Assembly: GCF_002165375.2 (NCBI RefSeq)
Contig: NZ_CP032134.1
Coordinates: forward strand, 124,001-188,000
DNA: 64,000 nt
From: Acinetobacter chinensis
GTDB taxonomy: Bacteria; Pseudomonadota; Gammaproteobacteria; Pseudomonadales; Moraxellaceae
Reading direction: 5' to 3'
Part shown: in pieces, positions 1-8,026 of the stretch
How positions within the stretch are numbered: the stretch's first letter is position 1
Layout of the letters: the number at the start of each line of letters is the position of its first letter
Position numbers and translations under genes: made by a program
Notes under the pieces: generated by a model
Database searches by the model: none
Told to the model about the DNA's origin: nothing
The model's input: the letters and a program-made list of their open reading frames with translations, nothing else

Positions 1-1239
1 ATAAATTTTACGATCCATATCAGGGATAACTAAATCAGAATAGCGTGAAATTTTTTCAATATTTCCTGATCGTAAAGCATCAAGCATTGGATGTACTGGT
101 TTCAATTCTTCATTATAAATTTGTTGTAATAACTTGGATGTAATTCTCTCTTTATTTGTTGCGATAGCCCTTAGTTGAGCAAGAACAAATAATTTCACTA
201 CAATATCAATAATCCCTTGGCTCAAGTCATACCAAAGATGTCGAATATCATCTGATAAAAATTCATCCCTTTGGTTGAGTAATTGCTGTTTCCAAAGTTT
301 ATCTGTAAAAGCTATCCATTCAGGGTTAAGCTGATTATCAATATATTCTTGTAATGGCTCCCAGAAAATGGCCCCAAAACCAGCTCCTCTACGTGCTGAG
401 CGAAAATCAGCCTCAAAAATTTCTCTGGCTTTAGGTGTACCAATTAACATGATAGGTACACCAATAGTATTTACCATTGTGACAAAGAAATTTAACATCT
501 CTTGAGGACCACCAGATTTTGAGCGACTTAAATGCTGGATCTCATCAATGACCAATAGCCCTAATGCATGAGCATTCGCTAGTTGTGACATTTTAGTGAG
601 TAATGCCTGAATGTTGTAGCGTTTTAGCCCATATTGCTTTTCATATTGAGTATCAAGGACTTGATCTAATGCTCGGAAGAAATTTAAACAAATTTCTTTT
701 AAGGAACCATTATGTGAACAATCAATTTTTAGGTAAACGACTTGCTCAATATTTAGATCAGGGTGGTAAATAACTTGAGGATAGGTTGAAAGAGTTCTAA
801 TTAATGACGTCGTTTTTCCATATCCAGAACAGCCAATCAGAACCATACTTTGAGCTGTTGATTTCACACTTTCAAATCTAAAAGCTTTAAGATCACCTTT
901 CTGTATACGCTCGTATCCGTTTTGTAGGTGTTTTTGAAGATCACCTGTACGTGGATTCCTTCCGACATACCCTCCACGAATCATCAACGAGATTCTTTCT
1001 GTTAAAAGGATGTGGTTATTAAGTGGTTGGAAGAACTCATCACTAAGACGAGCAATTGAATGTGAGCGTATGACTCGTGGGGCATTGAGATCTTGAAGTG
1101 AAGGATCTGAACTAGATCTTAAATGACGTGTCTGAGTGTAAGCTTCCAGTAAAGGCGGTAAAGCTTCAATGAATGGGTTGTCCTTATAGGCGGGGACGCC
1201 TGTATCTTGGTAAACAGCTTGAACCTTTAATGGATGCAT
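1..1239 (-). CDS. tnsC: Tn7-type transposition regulator TnsC (AAA+ ATPase), 3' end outside window
   Basis: This open frame runs from an ATG at 1239 to the window edge without a stop, giving the first 413 residues; Tn7 TnsC is about 555 aa. TnsC is the ATP-dependent regulator that links target selectors (TnsD/TnsE) to the TnsAB transposase. Seen directly: the start MHPLKVQAVYQDTG, closely like Tn7 TnsC; a Walker A motif GCSGYGKTT at about residue 139; a Walker B-type LLVIDE followed by IQHLSRS; and a conserved block around GTPKAREIFEADFRSARRG. A strong Shine-Dalgarno (GAGGAG) lies in the last codons of tnsB, and the genes are 6 bp apart, so they are probably translationally coupled. It is recognisably a relative of classical Tn7 rather than of Tn6022/AbaR-type elements. 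Confidence 0.95.
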   Translation of the reverse strand, partial: MHPLKVQAVYQDTGVPAYKDNPFIEALPPLLEAYTQTRHLRSSSDPSLQDLNAPRVIRSHSIARLSDEFFQPLNNHILLTERISLMIRGGYVGRNPRTGDLQKHLQNGYERIQKGDLKAFRFESVKSTAQSMVLIGCSGYGKTTSLIRTLSTYPQVIYHPDLNIEQVVYLKIDCSHNGSLKEICLNFFRALDQVLDTQYEKQYGLKRYNIQALLTKMSQLANAHALGLLVIDEIQHLSRSKSGGPQEMLNFFVTMVNTIGVPIMLIGTPKAREIFEADFRSARRGAGFGAIFWEPLQEYIDNQLNPEWIAFTDKLWKQQLLNQRDEFLSDDIRHLWYDLSQGIIDIVVKLFVLAQLRAIATNKERITSKLLQQIYNEELKPVHPMLDALRSGNIEKISRYSDLVIPDMDRKIY

Positions 1240-1245
1240 GAAAAT

Positions 1246-3318
1246 TTACTCCTCATCATCACTGAATAGTCCAGGAGAGAATGGGAGACTATAGTCATCA
1301 TCATCTACTGATTTATTAAACTTTATAATATTAGCCATTTGTTGACTTTCTGGTAAAGGAGCTAAATTAGTTTTTTGCCTCTGTTCCTTTTTATTGGTTC
1401 GAATTTGGCTAATTCTTTCACGGTTTGATTGAGTTGATTTAGGTGTTTGCTTTTTTGCATTATCAATGATTGCTTGAACTGATCTTTTAAAAGCGATACT
1501 GTGTGGAGTTTCTGCATGTTTAGTATTCGCTTGCGCATATTTCTCAAGATATTGCTTGTCCCAAACCTCCCAAAAACTCATATTGGCATAAGCACGGCTC
1601 CGAATATTTAAGGAACAAGTCCAATAGGATTGGCTGGCAGAATTTGGGAAAAGATAGATTTTATTTGTGTTGTGAGGATCATATGCTGCTTTTAGGTTCT
1701 GAGGACGTTGTATTTCCTTACTACGGTGTAACCAGCCTTCTCGTAAGATTTCACTACTATTGTAATACAATCCCCATGCATTGATTCCTAGTGGGGAGAT
1801 TGAAACTTTGATCCGTGGCAACAAAGAAACTCGAAATTGTTCAGCATCAACTGTACGAAGCTTGCCCATACGGTTTTGAATTCCCCAATTCCAAAGGTGT
1901 AGTGGAATAGAAGGGATATCTTCAGGGATGTCCTCATCTCGATCATATTTTTCGAGAACATGATGATTGTTACGAAATAGAATCGCCTGAATAATAATTT
2001 GAGTGAATTCTTTTAAGGTAAGTGCTGCTTCAAGTCTATAATCAGATTCGCCATGTTTCTTAATCCGATGACCTTGAACAATACCAGGAGCATAGGGTTT
2101 AAATTCAGCTTGAATGGTACGAAAGCAGCTTTCAACAACTGCTTTGGCATCTCCTCGTCTTGGTGGAGCTGTTTCCAAACGAACATTATAGCCGTTGGTC
2201 AGAGTTTCAGCTTGTTCACTCAACATTTCTGCTCGGTCAGCAAGAATTGCACTTGGTAAACCAATAGTCGGCCACTCATCTTCAGATATTTCGATATCAA
2301 ACTCTTTGCAAAGAATAACTTTACTACTACAGGCAACGGACACAGTTTGCATAGCAATTGCATATGAAGGGTTATCAACACCGACATAAAAACCAGTGAT
2401 CATGCGGCTGAAAACATCACTTATGCTATAAAAGGTCGGTCTACCTATAATCTTTGTACGATCATCATCTGCAACTAAATAAATATCAGCAATCGTTGCA
2501 TCAATTTCATAACGGCTACCAGGTCCAAGTACACTTGAAGTGCTTGTTGCAGATAATGGACGCTTATCTTTTTTAAAATCAGTAGAATTTGTTTGAGCTT
2601 CGATAAGTTGGGGTTTTGTGTATTCTCGATGATAAAAATACCGGAATTGTCTTAAAGTTGGATAATTCTTGCTATCTTCTTTGGGGTAGTACTGTTCATA
2701 TAAGCTTTGGAACTTTTGAAAAGCTTCTGTTGTTTTGAGTGGACTATTTACGAGTAGATATTTAGAGATCGTCAATCTAAATAGTCTTTCTATTTCAAGG
2801 GTAATTTGACAACCTTCACCATCACCAAATTGACGTTTACGTCCATTTTTCTTGGTGTTAATTTCTGTCCGAGTTTTACCGGGGGCACCACTATTTTTAT
2901 AATCTGGCAATAGTGCGTTGGGAATTTGTCCTCTTTGCCAATATTTTCGCAGATATTTATAAATCGTTGGTTTAGACACCAAACCAGAAGACTCAATTTT
3001 ATGAATTAAAGTTGCCCGAATTGATGGTTCATAGTGGTTCGGTTCTTGGATAATTTCTCTTATAAGATTGAAAGCCTTGTCTCTTTTGATAAAGGCAACA
3101 GAGTCTAAAGCCGGTTCTTCTAAAATCAAATTGACAAAAGGGTCTTTAGCGCGTGTTAAGCGTTCATTATCTAAGTATTCAGAAAGAGCTTCTTCTCTCA
3201 CTACTTCAGGTAAAGCATTCTTTTTATTGATCTGAATCCAGAATATATCTCCAAAATCAATAAAAAGAATACGGTAAAGTTGATCATCAAATTTAAGAAC
3301 CTCATTGATTTGCCACAT
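1246..3318 (-). CDS. tnsB: Tn7-type transposase subunit TnsB (DDE recombinase)
   Basis: 690 aa; Tn7 TnsB is about 702. TnsB binds the transposon ends and carries out 3'-end cleavage and strand transfer. The DDE triad is intact and at the same positions as in Tn7: D273 in YEIDATI, D361 in ILADRAE and E396 in KAVVES. N-terminal HTH-like DNA-binding regions precede the catalytic core. A C-terminal basic region and an acidic tail (SVDDDDYSLP) resemble the TnsC-interacting tail of Tn7 TnsB. The start codon overlaps the 3' end of tnsA by 17 nt, with an AGAAGGA Shine-Dalgarno inside tnsA. No frameshift or missing catalytic residue is visible. Confidence 0.97.
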   Translation of the reverse strand: MWQINEVLKFDDQLYRILFIDFGDIFWIQINKKNALPEVVREEALSEYLDNERLTRAKDPFVNLILEEPALDSVAFIKRDKAFNLIREIIQEPNHYEPSIRATLIHKIESSGLVSKPTIYKYLRKYWQRGQIPNALLPDYKNSGAPGKTRTEINTKKNGRKRQFGDGEGCQITLEIERLFRLTISKYLLVNSPLKTTEAFQKFQSLYEQYYPKEDSKNYPTLRQFRYFYHREYTKPQLIEAQTNSTDFKKDKRPLSATSTSSVLGPGSRYEIDATIADIYLVADDDRTKIIGRPTFYSISDVFSRMITGFYVGVDNPSYAIAMQTVSVACSSKVILCKEFDIEISEDEWPTIGLPSAILADRAEMLSEQAETLTNGYNVRLETAPPRRGDAKAVVESCFRTIQAEFKPYAPGIVQGHRIKKHGESDYRLEAALTLKEFTQIIIQAILFRNNHHVLEKYDRDEDIPEDIPSIPLHLWNWGIQNRMGKLRTVDAEQFRVSLLPRIKVSISPLGINAWGLYYNSSEILREGWLHRSKEIQRPQNLKAAYDPHNTNKIYLFPNSASQSYWTCSLNIRSRAYANMSFWEVWDKQYLEKYAQANTKHAETPHSIAFKRSVQAIIDNAKKQTPKSTQSNRERISQIRTNKKEQRQKTNLAPLPESQQMANIIKFNKSVDDDDYSLPFSPGLFSDDEE

Positions 3319-4123
3319 TGAGGAATCCTTCTACAAGTTGATGTTGATAGAATTTGATATCTTTTACTCTTAATTCTTTGAATTTCTGGGTAATATCAAA
3401 TTTGATTAGGCGATGGGCCATAAGTTGTTTTAGGTCAGCCAAGGATTGACCAGGGTCTTGTTGATATTCTCGATCAATAGATTTACAGACATCAGATAGT
3501 TTCATTTGTAGGTGTTGTTGGCAGAAAAATTCAAAATTACTCAAGGCATTAAGCAGTTGGTCATAATCGTGCATATCTGTCTGAGATGAATAAAGCCATT
3601 TGATATTATCAAGTACAGTTGGATTCAGCTCTTTTTCTGTAATGATGTACCAAGGAATTTCCTTACTCGCCCAATAACGCCTTTCGATTTCTAGTTTCTC
3701 AATAGTTCTAGGATTTTTGAGTTCGGATAAAGGTTTGACCTGAATAACAAATTGTTTATGGGATGTGCTATCTACTAAAAAGTCCGAAGTCATTACCTGA
3801 TTGATGCCACGAATATTAGGATGTTTAATGCCATTATTAGAAGCAATCTCAATGGTTTCATCTCGTTGTAGAGGGTATTGCTCGCGGATATCTTGGACAT
3901 GACCCATCCAGTCTAAAGTTAGAAAGACGCCAAGCTCTAGGTTGGATAGCAGATGATGAGTACGTCTAGTTTTAAATGAATAAATACGATGAGATAGACC
4001 TTGAGATGGAACTTCATGAATCCGTAACCAAGGCTTATAGGTCGAACCTGAACCTTGACCACGTCCTTCTTTGATTCGTTTAGCAATCTGTATTTCGGTT
4101 AAGCTATTCTGAGGTTTAGCCAT
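3302..4123 (-). CDS. tnsA: Tn7-type transposase subunit TnsA (endonuclease)
   Basis: 273 aa, the same length as Tn7 TnsA. TnsA cleaves the 5' strands at the element ends so that transposition is cut-and-paste; it has a restriction-enzyme-like fold. Seen directly: the N-terminal block AKRIKEGRGQGSG, and the catalytic set E63 (SNLELGVF), D114 (MTSDFLVD) and K130 (IQVKPL), corresponding to E63/D114/K132 of Tn7. It is the first gene of tnsABC, and its ATG lies just inside the element's right end. No clear Shine-Dalgarno precedes the ATG: the leader is the 3' arm of a hairpin. Confidence 0.97.
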   Translation of the reverse strand: MAKPQNSLTEIQIAKRIKEGRGQGSGSTYKPWLRIHEVPSQGLSHRIYSFKTRRTHHLLSNLELGVFLTLDWMGHVQDIREQYPLQRDETIEIASNNGIKHPNIRGINQVMTSDFLVDSTSHKQFVIQVKPLSELKNPRTIEKLEIERRYWASKEIPWYIITEKELNPTVLDNIKWLYSSQTDMHDYDQLLNALSNFEFFCQQHLQMKLSDVCKSIDREYQQDPGQSLADLKQLMAHRLIKFDITQKFKELRVKDIKFYQHQLVEGFLNVANQ

Positions 4124-4124
4124 T

Positions 4125-4167
4125 AAAAAGCCCAGTATACTTTTTATTCAGTATATCTGGGCTTTTT
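4125..4167 (-). terminator. Hairpin with U-tract directly upstream of tnsA
   Basis: AAAAAGCCCAG-TATAC (4125-4140) pairs with GTATA-(T)-CTGGGC-TTTTT (4151-4167) around a 10-nt loop. Read on the minus strand it is a G/C stem followed by five Ts ending 1-2 nt before the tnsA ATG, so it looks like an intrinsic terminator for transcripts entering the element from glmS. The predicted tnsA transcription start falls in the loop, so tnsA's own transcript would carry only the 3' arm and would not fold it. Confidence 0.6.
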
Positions 4168-4178
4168 ATAGTTAACAA
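4150..4178 (-). promoter_or_regulatory. Predicted sigma70 promoter of tnsABC
   Basis: Minus-strand TTGTTA (4178-4173), a 17-bp spacer and TATACT (4155-4150) form a near-consensus promoter with a start near 4143, about 20 nt before the tnsA ATG. The -35 box lies inside the innermost TnsB-like site (4170-4188), so TnsB binding should repress it. Autorepression by TnsB at the right end is the known arrangement in Tn7. Confidence 0.65.
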
Positions 4179-4249
4179 CTATTTTGTTAAATTAATAACT
4201 TTAATGTCTCAGTTAACAACTATTTTGTGTAGTTAATAACTATTTTGTC
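4170..4249 (-). repeat. Four TnsB-type binding sites of the Tn7-like right end
   Basis: Four contiguous copies of a roughly 20-bp motif read on the minus strand: GACAAAATAGTTATTAACT (4249-4231), ACAAAATAGTTGTTAACT (4228-4211), a degenerate GACATTAAAGTTATTAATT (4208-4190) and ACAAAATAGTTGTTAACT (4187-4170). Tn7's right end carries four overlapping TnsB sites with the core GACAAAATAG plus a GGAACT-like tail, so both motif and copy number agree. The outermost site is 34-52 bp from the glmS stop codon. Confidence 0.85.
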
Positions 4250-4282
4250 TGACCATGGAAATTTCAGCCCTCTTGATCAGGA

Positions 4283-6121
4283 TTATTCGACGGTGACTGA
4301 TTTTGCCAGGTTCCGTGGCTGGTCTACATCCGTACCGCGTAAGACCGCGACATGATAGGACAACAGCTGTACCGGAATACTGTACACAATCGGTGCCAGA
4401 ATCGGATTGATAGATGGAACATGCACAACATGCTGGCGGTCTTTGCCTTTAATACCGCTGTTTTCATCAGCAAATACAAAAAGTTCACCACCACGGGCCT
4501 GAACTTCTTCCATGTTGGATTTTAATTTATCCAGCATATCATCTTTCGGCGCCAGGATCACTACAGGCATATCGTTATCCACGAGTGCCAGTGGTCCATG
4601 CTTCAGTTCACCTGCAGCATAACCTTCAGCATGAATGTAGGAAATTTCTTTCAGCTTCAGTGCACCTTCCAGCGCAATTGGGAATTCTGTACCACGTCCC
4701 AGGAACAGACAGTGCTGTTTTTCTTTGAACAGTTCAGACAGACGCAGAATTTCTTTGTCATTCTGTAAAGTATCCAGAATCACTTTTGGTGTATGCCACA
4801 GATCTGTAGTGATGTCTGTAACCTGCTGTTCAGTGATGGACTGTTTGACCTGACCGATTTTCAGTACAAGCAGCATCAGTGCAGCCAGCTGAGTCGTAAA
4901 TGCTTTGGTCGATGCAACACCAATTTCAGGACCCGCTAAAGTCAGCAGGCTGTGATTGGTTTCACGGACCATGGATGATGTAGCGACATTACAGATGGTC
5001 ATGGTGGTGATGTTCAGCTCTTTAGCAGCAGCGCGTTTTTGCGTATCACGCAGAGCAGCTAAAGTATCTGCGGTTTCACCAGACTGTGAAATACACACAT
5101 ACAGGGTCTGACCAACAATCACAGGTGTGCGGTAGCGGAATTCACTCGCAATTTCGACCTGACATGGTAGATTGATCAGCTGTTCAAACCAGTATTTTGC
5201 AATCATTCCTGCATGGTAACTGGTACCACAGGCAATAATCTGCACCTGTTGAATATTGCTGAAGTCTGTTTCTGCATTTTTCAGGAAATCTGAGCGTAAT
5301 GCATTGCCGTTCAGTGCCTGAGAAATTGTCTGCTGAATTGCTTCTGGCTGCTCATAAATTTCTTTGAGCATGTAGTGCTTATATTCGCCCTTAGATGCGT
5401 TGCTTATAGTCGCATCCAGTTCTTTTACAGGACGTTCAACACGTTTACCGTCAACAAAAATTTCAATACTGCTACGGGTCAGGCGTGCAATATCACCTTC
5501 TTCGAGGTAGATGAAACGGTTGGTCACCGGCAGCAGAGCCAGCTGGTCAGAGCTGATGAAATTTTCACCGATACCGACACCAATGACAAGCGGAGAGCCT
5601 TCACGGACAGTAATCAGCTCATTAGGGTGATCTGTGTGAACAATTCCAAGTGCATAAGCACCTTTCAGCTGAGGAACGACCTGGCGTACTGCTTCAAGCA
5701 GACTTGGTGTGGATTTCAGGGCATCATTGACCAGATGGGCAACGACTTCGGTATCAGTCTGTGAAGTGAATACATAACCCAGCGCTTCCAGGTCATCTTT
5801 CAGTTCCTGATAATTTTCAATAATACCGTTATGAACAACGGCAACATTACCAGAAATATGAGGATGGGCATTATTTTCAGTCGGTTTGCCGTGTGTCGCC
5901 CAGCGGGTATGGGCAATACCGAGTGCACCTGAAAGATCTGCTTCTGAAACAGCCTGCTCAAGGTTGGCAACTTTACCCACCTTACGTTCACGCAGTACCT
6001 GCCCCTGATTGATCAGTGCAAGTCCAGCAGAGTCATAGCCACGATATTCAAGGCGTTTCAGACCTTCAATCAGAATATTGGTAATACTGCGTTCAGCAAC
6101 GCCGCCAACAATACCGCACAT
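4283..6121 (-). CDS. glmS: Glutamine--fructose-6-phosphate aminotransferase (isomerizing) GlmS
   Basis: 612 aa, typical length. It makes glucosamine-6-phosphate from fructose-6-phosphate and glutamine, the first step of the UDP-GlcNAc pathway to peptidoglycan and LPS. It has an N-terminal Ntn glutamine amidotransferase domain with Cys2 as nucleophile (MCGIVGG), then two SIS sugar-isomerase domains (for example SQSGETADT and the EGALKLKEISY block). The conserved C-terminus DQPRNLAKSVTVE is encoded by the TnsD recognition part of attTn7, which explains the transposon just downstream. An AGAGGA Shine-Dalgarno precedes the ATG, 12 nt after the glmU stop, so the two are probably co-transcribed. 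Confidence 0.98.
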   Translation of the reverse strand: MCGIVGGVAERSITNILIEGLKRLEYRGYDSAGLALINQGQVLRERKVGKVANLEQAVSEADLSGALGIAHTRWATHGKPTENNAHPHISGNVAVVHNGIIENYQELKDDLEALGYVFTSQTDTEVVAHLVNDALKSTPSLLEAVRQVVPQLKGAYALGIVHTDHPNELITVREGSPLVIGVGIGENFISSDQLALLPVTNRFIYLEEGDIARLTRSSIEIFVDGKRVERPVKELDATISNASKGEYKHYMLKEIYEQPEAIQQTISQALNGNALRSDFLKNAETDFSNIQQVQIIACGTSYHAGMIAKYWFEQLINLPCQVEIASEFRYRTPVIVGQTLYVCISQSGETADTLAALRDTQKRAAAKELNITTMTICNVATSSMVRETNHSLLTLAGPEIGVASTKAFTTQLAALMLLVLKIGQVKQSITEQQVTDITTDLWHTPKVILDTLQNDKEILRLSELFKEKQHCLFLGRGTEFPIALEGALKLKEISYIHAEGYAAGELKHGPLALVDNDMPVVILAPKDDMLDKLKSNMEEVQARGGELFVFADENSGIKGKDRQHVVHVPSINPILAPIVYSIPVQLLSYHVAVLRGTDVDQPRNLAKSVTVE

Positions 6122-6133
6122 AGGTGAATCCTC

Positions 6134-7498
6134 TTATTTCTTAATCTTCTGGGGACGTTGATAGTTCTCTTTTTCGAACTGTTTTGAACGTTCGACAGCT
6201 AAACTGTGATCTGCAACATCGCGTGTAATTGTAGAGCCTGCACCCGTGGTTGCACCATTGCCAATTCTGACAGGTGCCACAAGTGAGTTGTTGGTGCCAA
6301 TAAACACATTGTCGCCAATAATGGTTTTATGTTTATTTGCCCCATCATAGTTACAGGTGATGGTTCCTGCCCCAATATTTGAACCTGCACCAATTTCTGC
6401 ATCGCCCAGATAGGCAAAGTGATTGGCTTTTGAACCTGTACCGATATGTGTGTTTTTAACTTCGACAAAATTACCGATATGAACCTCGTCAGCAAGTTTC
6501 GCACCCGGGCGAAGACGGGCAAATGGTCCGATCTGCACATCGCTGCCGATCACGGCATTTTCAAAGACACTGTATGGCTGAACTTTTGTTCCTGCTGCAA
6601 TGTCTGTATTTTTAATGATACAGCCAGCACCAATTTCAACATTGTTGCCAAAGGTACATTCACCCTCAATAATCACATTGATATCAATACGGACATCTGA
6701 ACCTGCATTCAGTTTGCCACGTAGATCAAAACGTGAAGGGTCAATTAAATGCACGCCCTGCTGCATTAATAGCTTTGCCTGATACTGCTGAAATTCGCGT
6801 TCCAGAGCGGCAAGCTGAATCCGGTCGTTTACACCTTCAACTTCAAAAGCGCGTTCTGGTTCTACAGAAGCCACTTCCAACCCGTCAGCAATCGCCATAG
6901 CGACAATATCAGTCAGGTAATATTCGCCCTGAGCATTGTCGTTGGACAGCTGCGGCAGCCATGAGTGCAGTTTTGCATTACTGACCGCATAGATTCCGGT
7001 ATTGAATTCTTTGATTTTACGCTGTTCTTCAGACGCGTCTTTATGTTCGACAATAGCCTGGATTTTGCCGTTTTCACGTACAATACGACCATAGCCAGTT
7101 GCATCTGCGACCGTCAGGGTCACGAGACCAATACCTGTAGAGGTGGAGGCATCCAGCAGTTTTTTAAGCGTGTCCTGGGTAATACATGGAACATCTCCAG
7201 ACAGAATCAGAGAAATGCCATCTGCAGGTAAGACCGGTAAAGTCACTTTAACAGCATGACCTGTACCCAGCTGTTCTGCCTGTTCAACCCATTGTACATT
7301 TTCTGTGGCAAAGGCTTGTTGTACCAGCTCACCGCCATGTCCAAAAATCGTAATAATATTATCTGCGTTCAGTTTTTTTGCAGTTTCGATCACATGACCA
7401 AGTAAAGGGCGACCCGCCAGTGGTTGTAATACTTTGGGTAAGCTGGAGCGCATTCGCGTTCCCTTACCAGCGGCAAGAATAATAACGTTAGTTGACAT
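6134..7498 (-). CDS. glmU: Bifunctional UDP-GlcNAc pyrophosphorylase / glucosamine-1-phosphate acetyltransferase GlmU
   Basis: 454 aa with the start set at the ATG at 7498 (MSTNVIILAAGKGTRM); the frame extends six codons upstream but this start gives the usual GlmU length. The N-terminal nucleotidyltransferase domain has LAAGKGTRMRS-LPKVLQPLAG. The C-terminal half is a left-handed beta-helix of hexapeptide repeats (for example IGNFVEVKNTHIG) acetylating glucosamine-1-phosphate. It performs the last two steps to UDP-GlcNAc and directly precedes glmS, which makes its precursor. The gap to the upstream pgpA stop is 21 bp. Confidence 0.97.
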   Translation of the reverse strand: MSTNVIILAAGKGTRMRSSLPKVLQPLAGRPLLGHVIETAKKLNADNIITIFGHGGELVQQAFATENVQWVEQAEQLGTGHAVKVTLPVLPADGISLILSGDVPCITQDTLKKLLDASTSTGIGLVTLTVADATGYGRIVRENGKIQAIVEHKDASEEQRKIKEFNTGIYAVSNAKLHSWLPQLSNDNAQGEYYLTDIVAMAIADGLEVASVEPERAFEVEGVNDRIQLAALEREFQQYQAKLLMQQGVHLIDPSRFDLRGKLNAGSDVRIDINVIIEGECTFGNNVEIGAGCIIKNTDIAAGTKVQPYSVFENAVIGSDVQIGPFARLRPGAKLADEVHIGNFVEVKNTHIGTGSKANHFAYLGDAEIGAGSNIGAGTITCNYDGANKHKTIIGDNVFIGTNNSLVAPVRIGNGATTGAGSTITRDVADHSLAVERSKQFEKENYQRPQKIKK

Positions 7499-7519
7499 GT
7501 ATTTTTCCAGGTACAACGT

Positions 7520-8026
7520 TTAAGCAATAGTAAAATATAAGTAAATGCAGATACACAGTGCAGCCCATATACCCGCGATGATGTCATCAAGCATGATGCC
7601 AAAACCGCCACCGACCTGCTGGTCAGCTACACGGATAGGCCAGGGTTTCCAGATATCAAACAGTCTGAACAGAATAAATCCTACCAGTACCCACATCCAG
7701 TTCATTATTCCCATGTAAATCAGGGGTAAAAATGTGATGGACTGTCCTGCAAATTCATCCCAGACAATTCGGCCATCATCATGAACGCCCATGACTTTAG
7801 CGGTTCGGTCACAAATGTAAATACCACTAAAGGACATCAGGATCATCAGCAGTACGCTGAGTTTAAATCCGGAAGCAAGCCATAAAGGAATAAACAGCAG
7901 GGCAAAAGCTGAACCAAAGGTACCCGGTGCTTTTGGAGCAAGACCAGAACCAAAACCGACACCACTGAATACGACACAGCGGTCGAACCAGTTCATACTG
8001 CGGAAGTTGATGGGTGGTTTATGCAA
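7520..8026 (-). CDS. pgpA: Phosphatidylglycerophosphatase A
   Basis: 168 aa, typical for PgpA. It dephosphorylates phosphatidylglycerophosphate to phosphatidylglycerol at the inner membrane. Seen: the family's GFGSGLAPKAPGTFGS motif near the N-terminus, hydrophobic segments, the acidic HDDGRIVWDEFAGQ motif, and the C-terminal GGFGIMLDDIIAG motif. The first 8 nt overlap the end of thiL, so the two genes are translationally coupled. Membership of the rib-nusB-thiL-pgpA cluster is the usual gammaproteobacterial arrangement. Confidence 0.95.
   Translation of the reverse strand: MHKPPINFRSMNWFDRCVVFSGVGFGSGLAPKAPGTFGSAFALLFIPLWLASGFKLSVLLMILMSFSGIYICDRTAKVMGVHDDGRIVWDEFAGQSITFLPLIYMGIMNWMWVLVGFILFRLFDIWKPWPIRVADQQVGGGFGIMLDDIIAGIWAALCICIYLYFTIA

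Larger units (their letters stand above)
1..4255. mobile_element. Right-end portion of a Tn7-type transposon inserted at attTn7
   Basis: tnsC, tnsB and tnsA plus the right-end TnsB sites sit immediately downstream of glmS, with tnsA nearest glmS, the canonical Tn7 orientation. The right terminus is inferred at 4255, where the minus strand reads TGGTCAGACAAAATAG; a 5-bp duplication would then be 4256-4260, centred 25 bp from the glmS stop. The exact terminus is uncertain because the bases are TGG (or CAT if Tn7 spacing is kept) rather than TGT. The rest of the element (tnsD, tnsE, cargo, left end) is outside the window. Confidence 0.85.

Noticed and set aside
5375..5764. 129-aa plus-strand frame inside glmS
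   Set aside because: Antisense shadow of the conserved glmS gene; no family resemblance.
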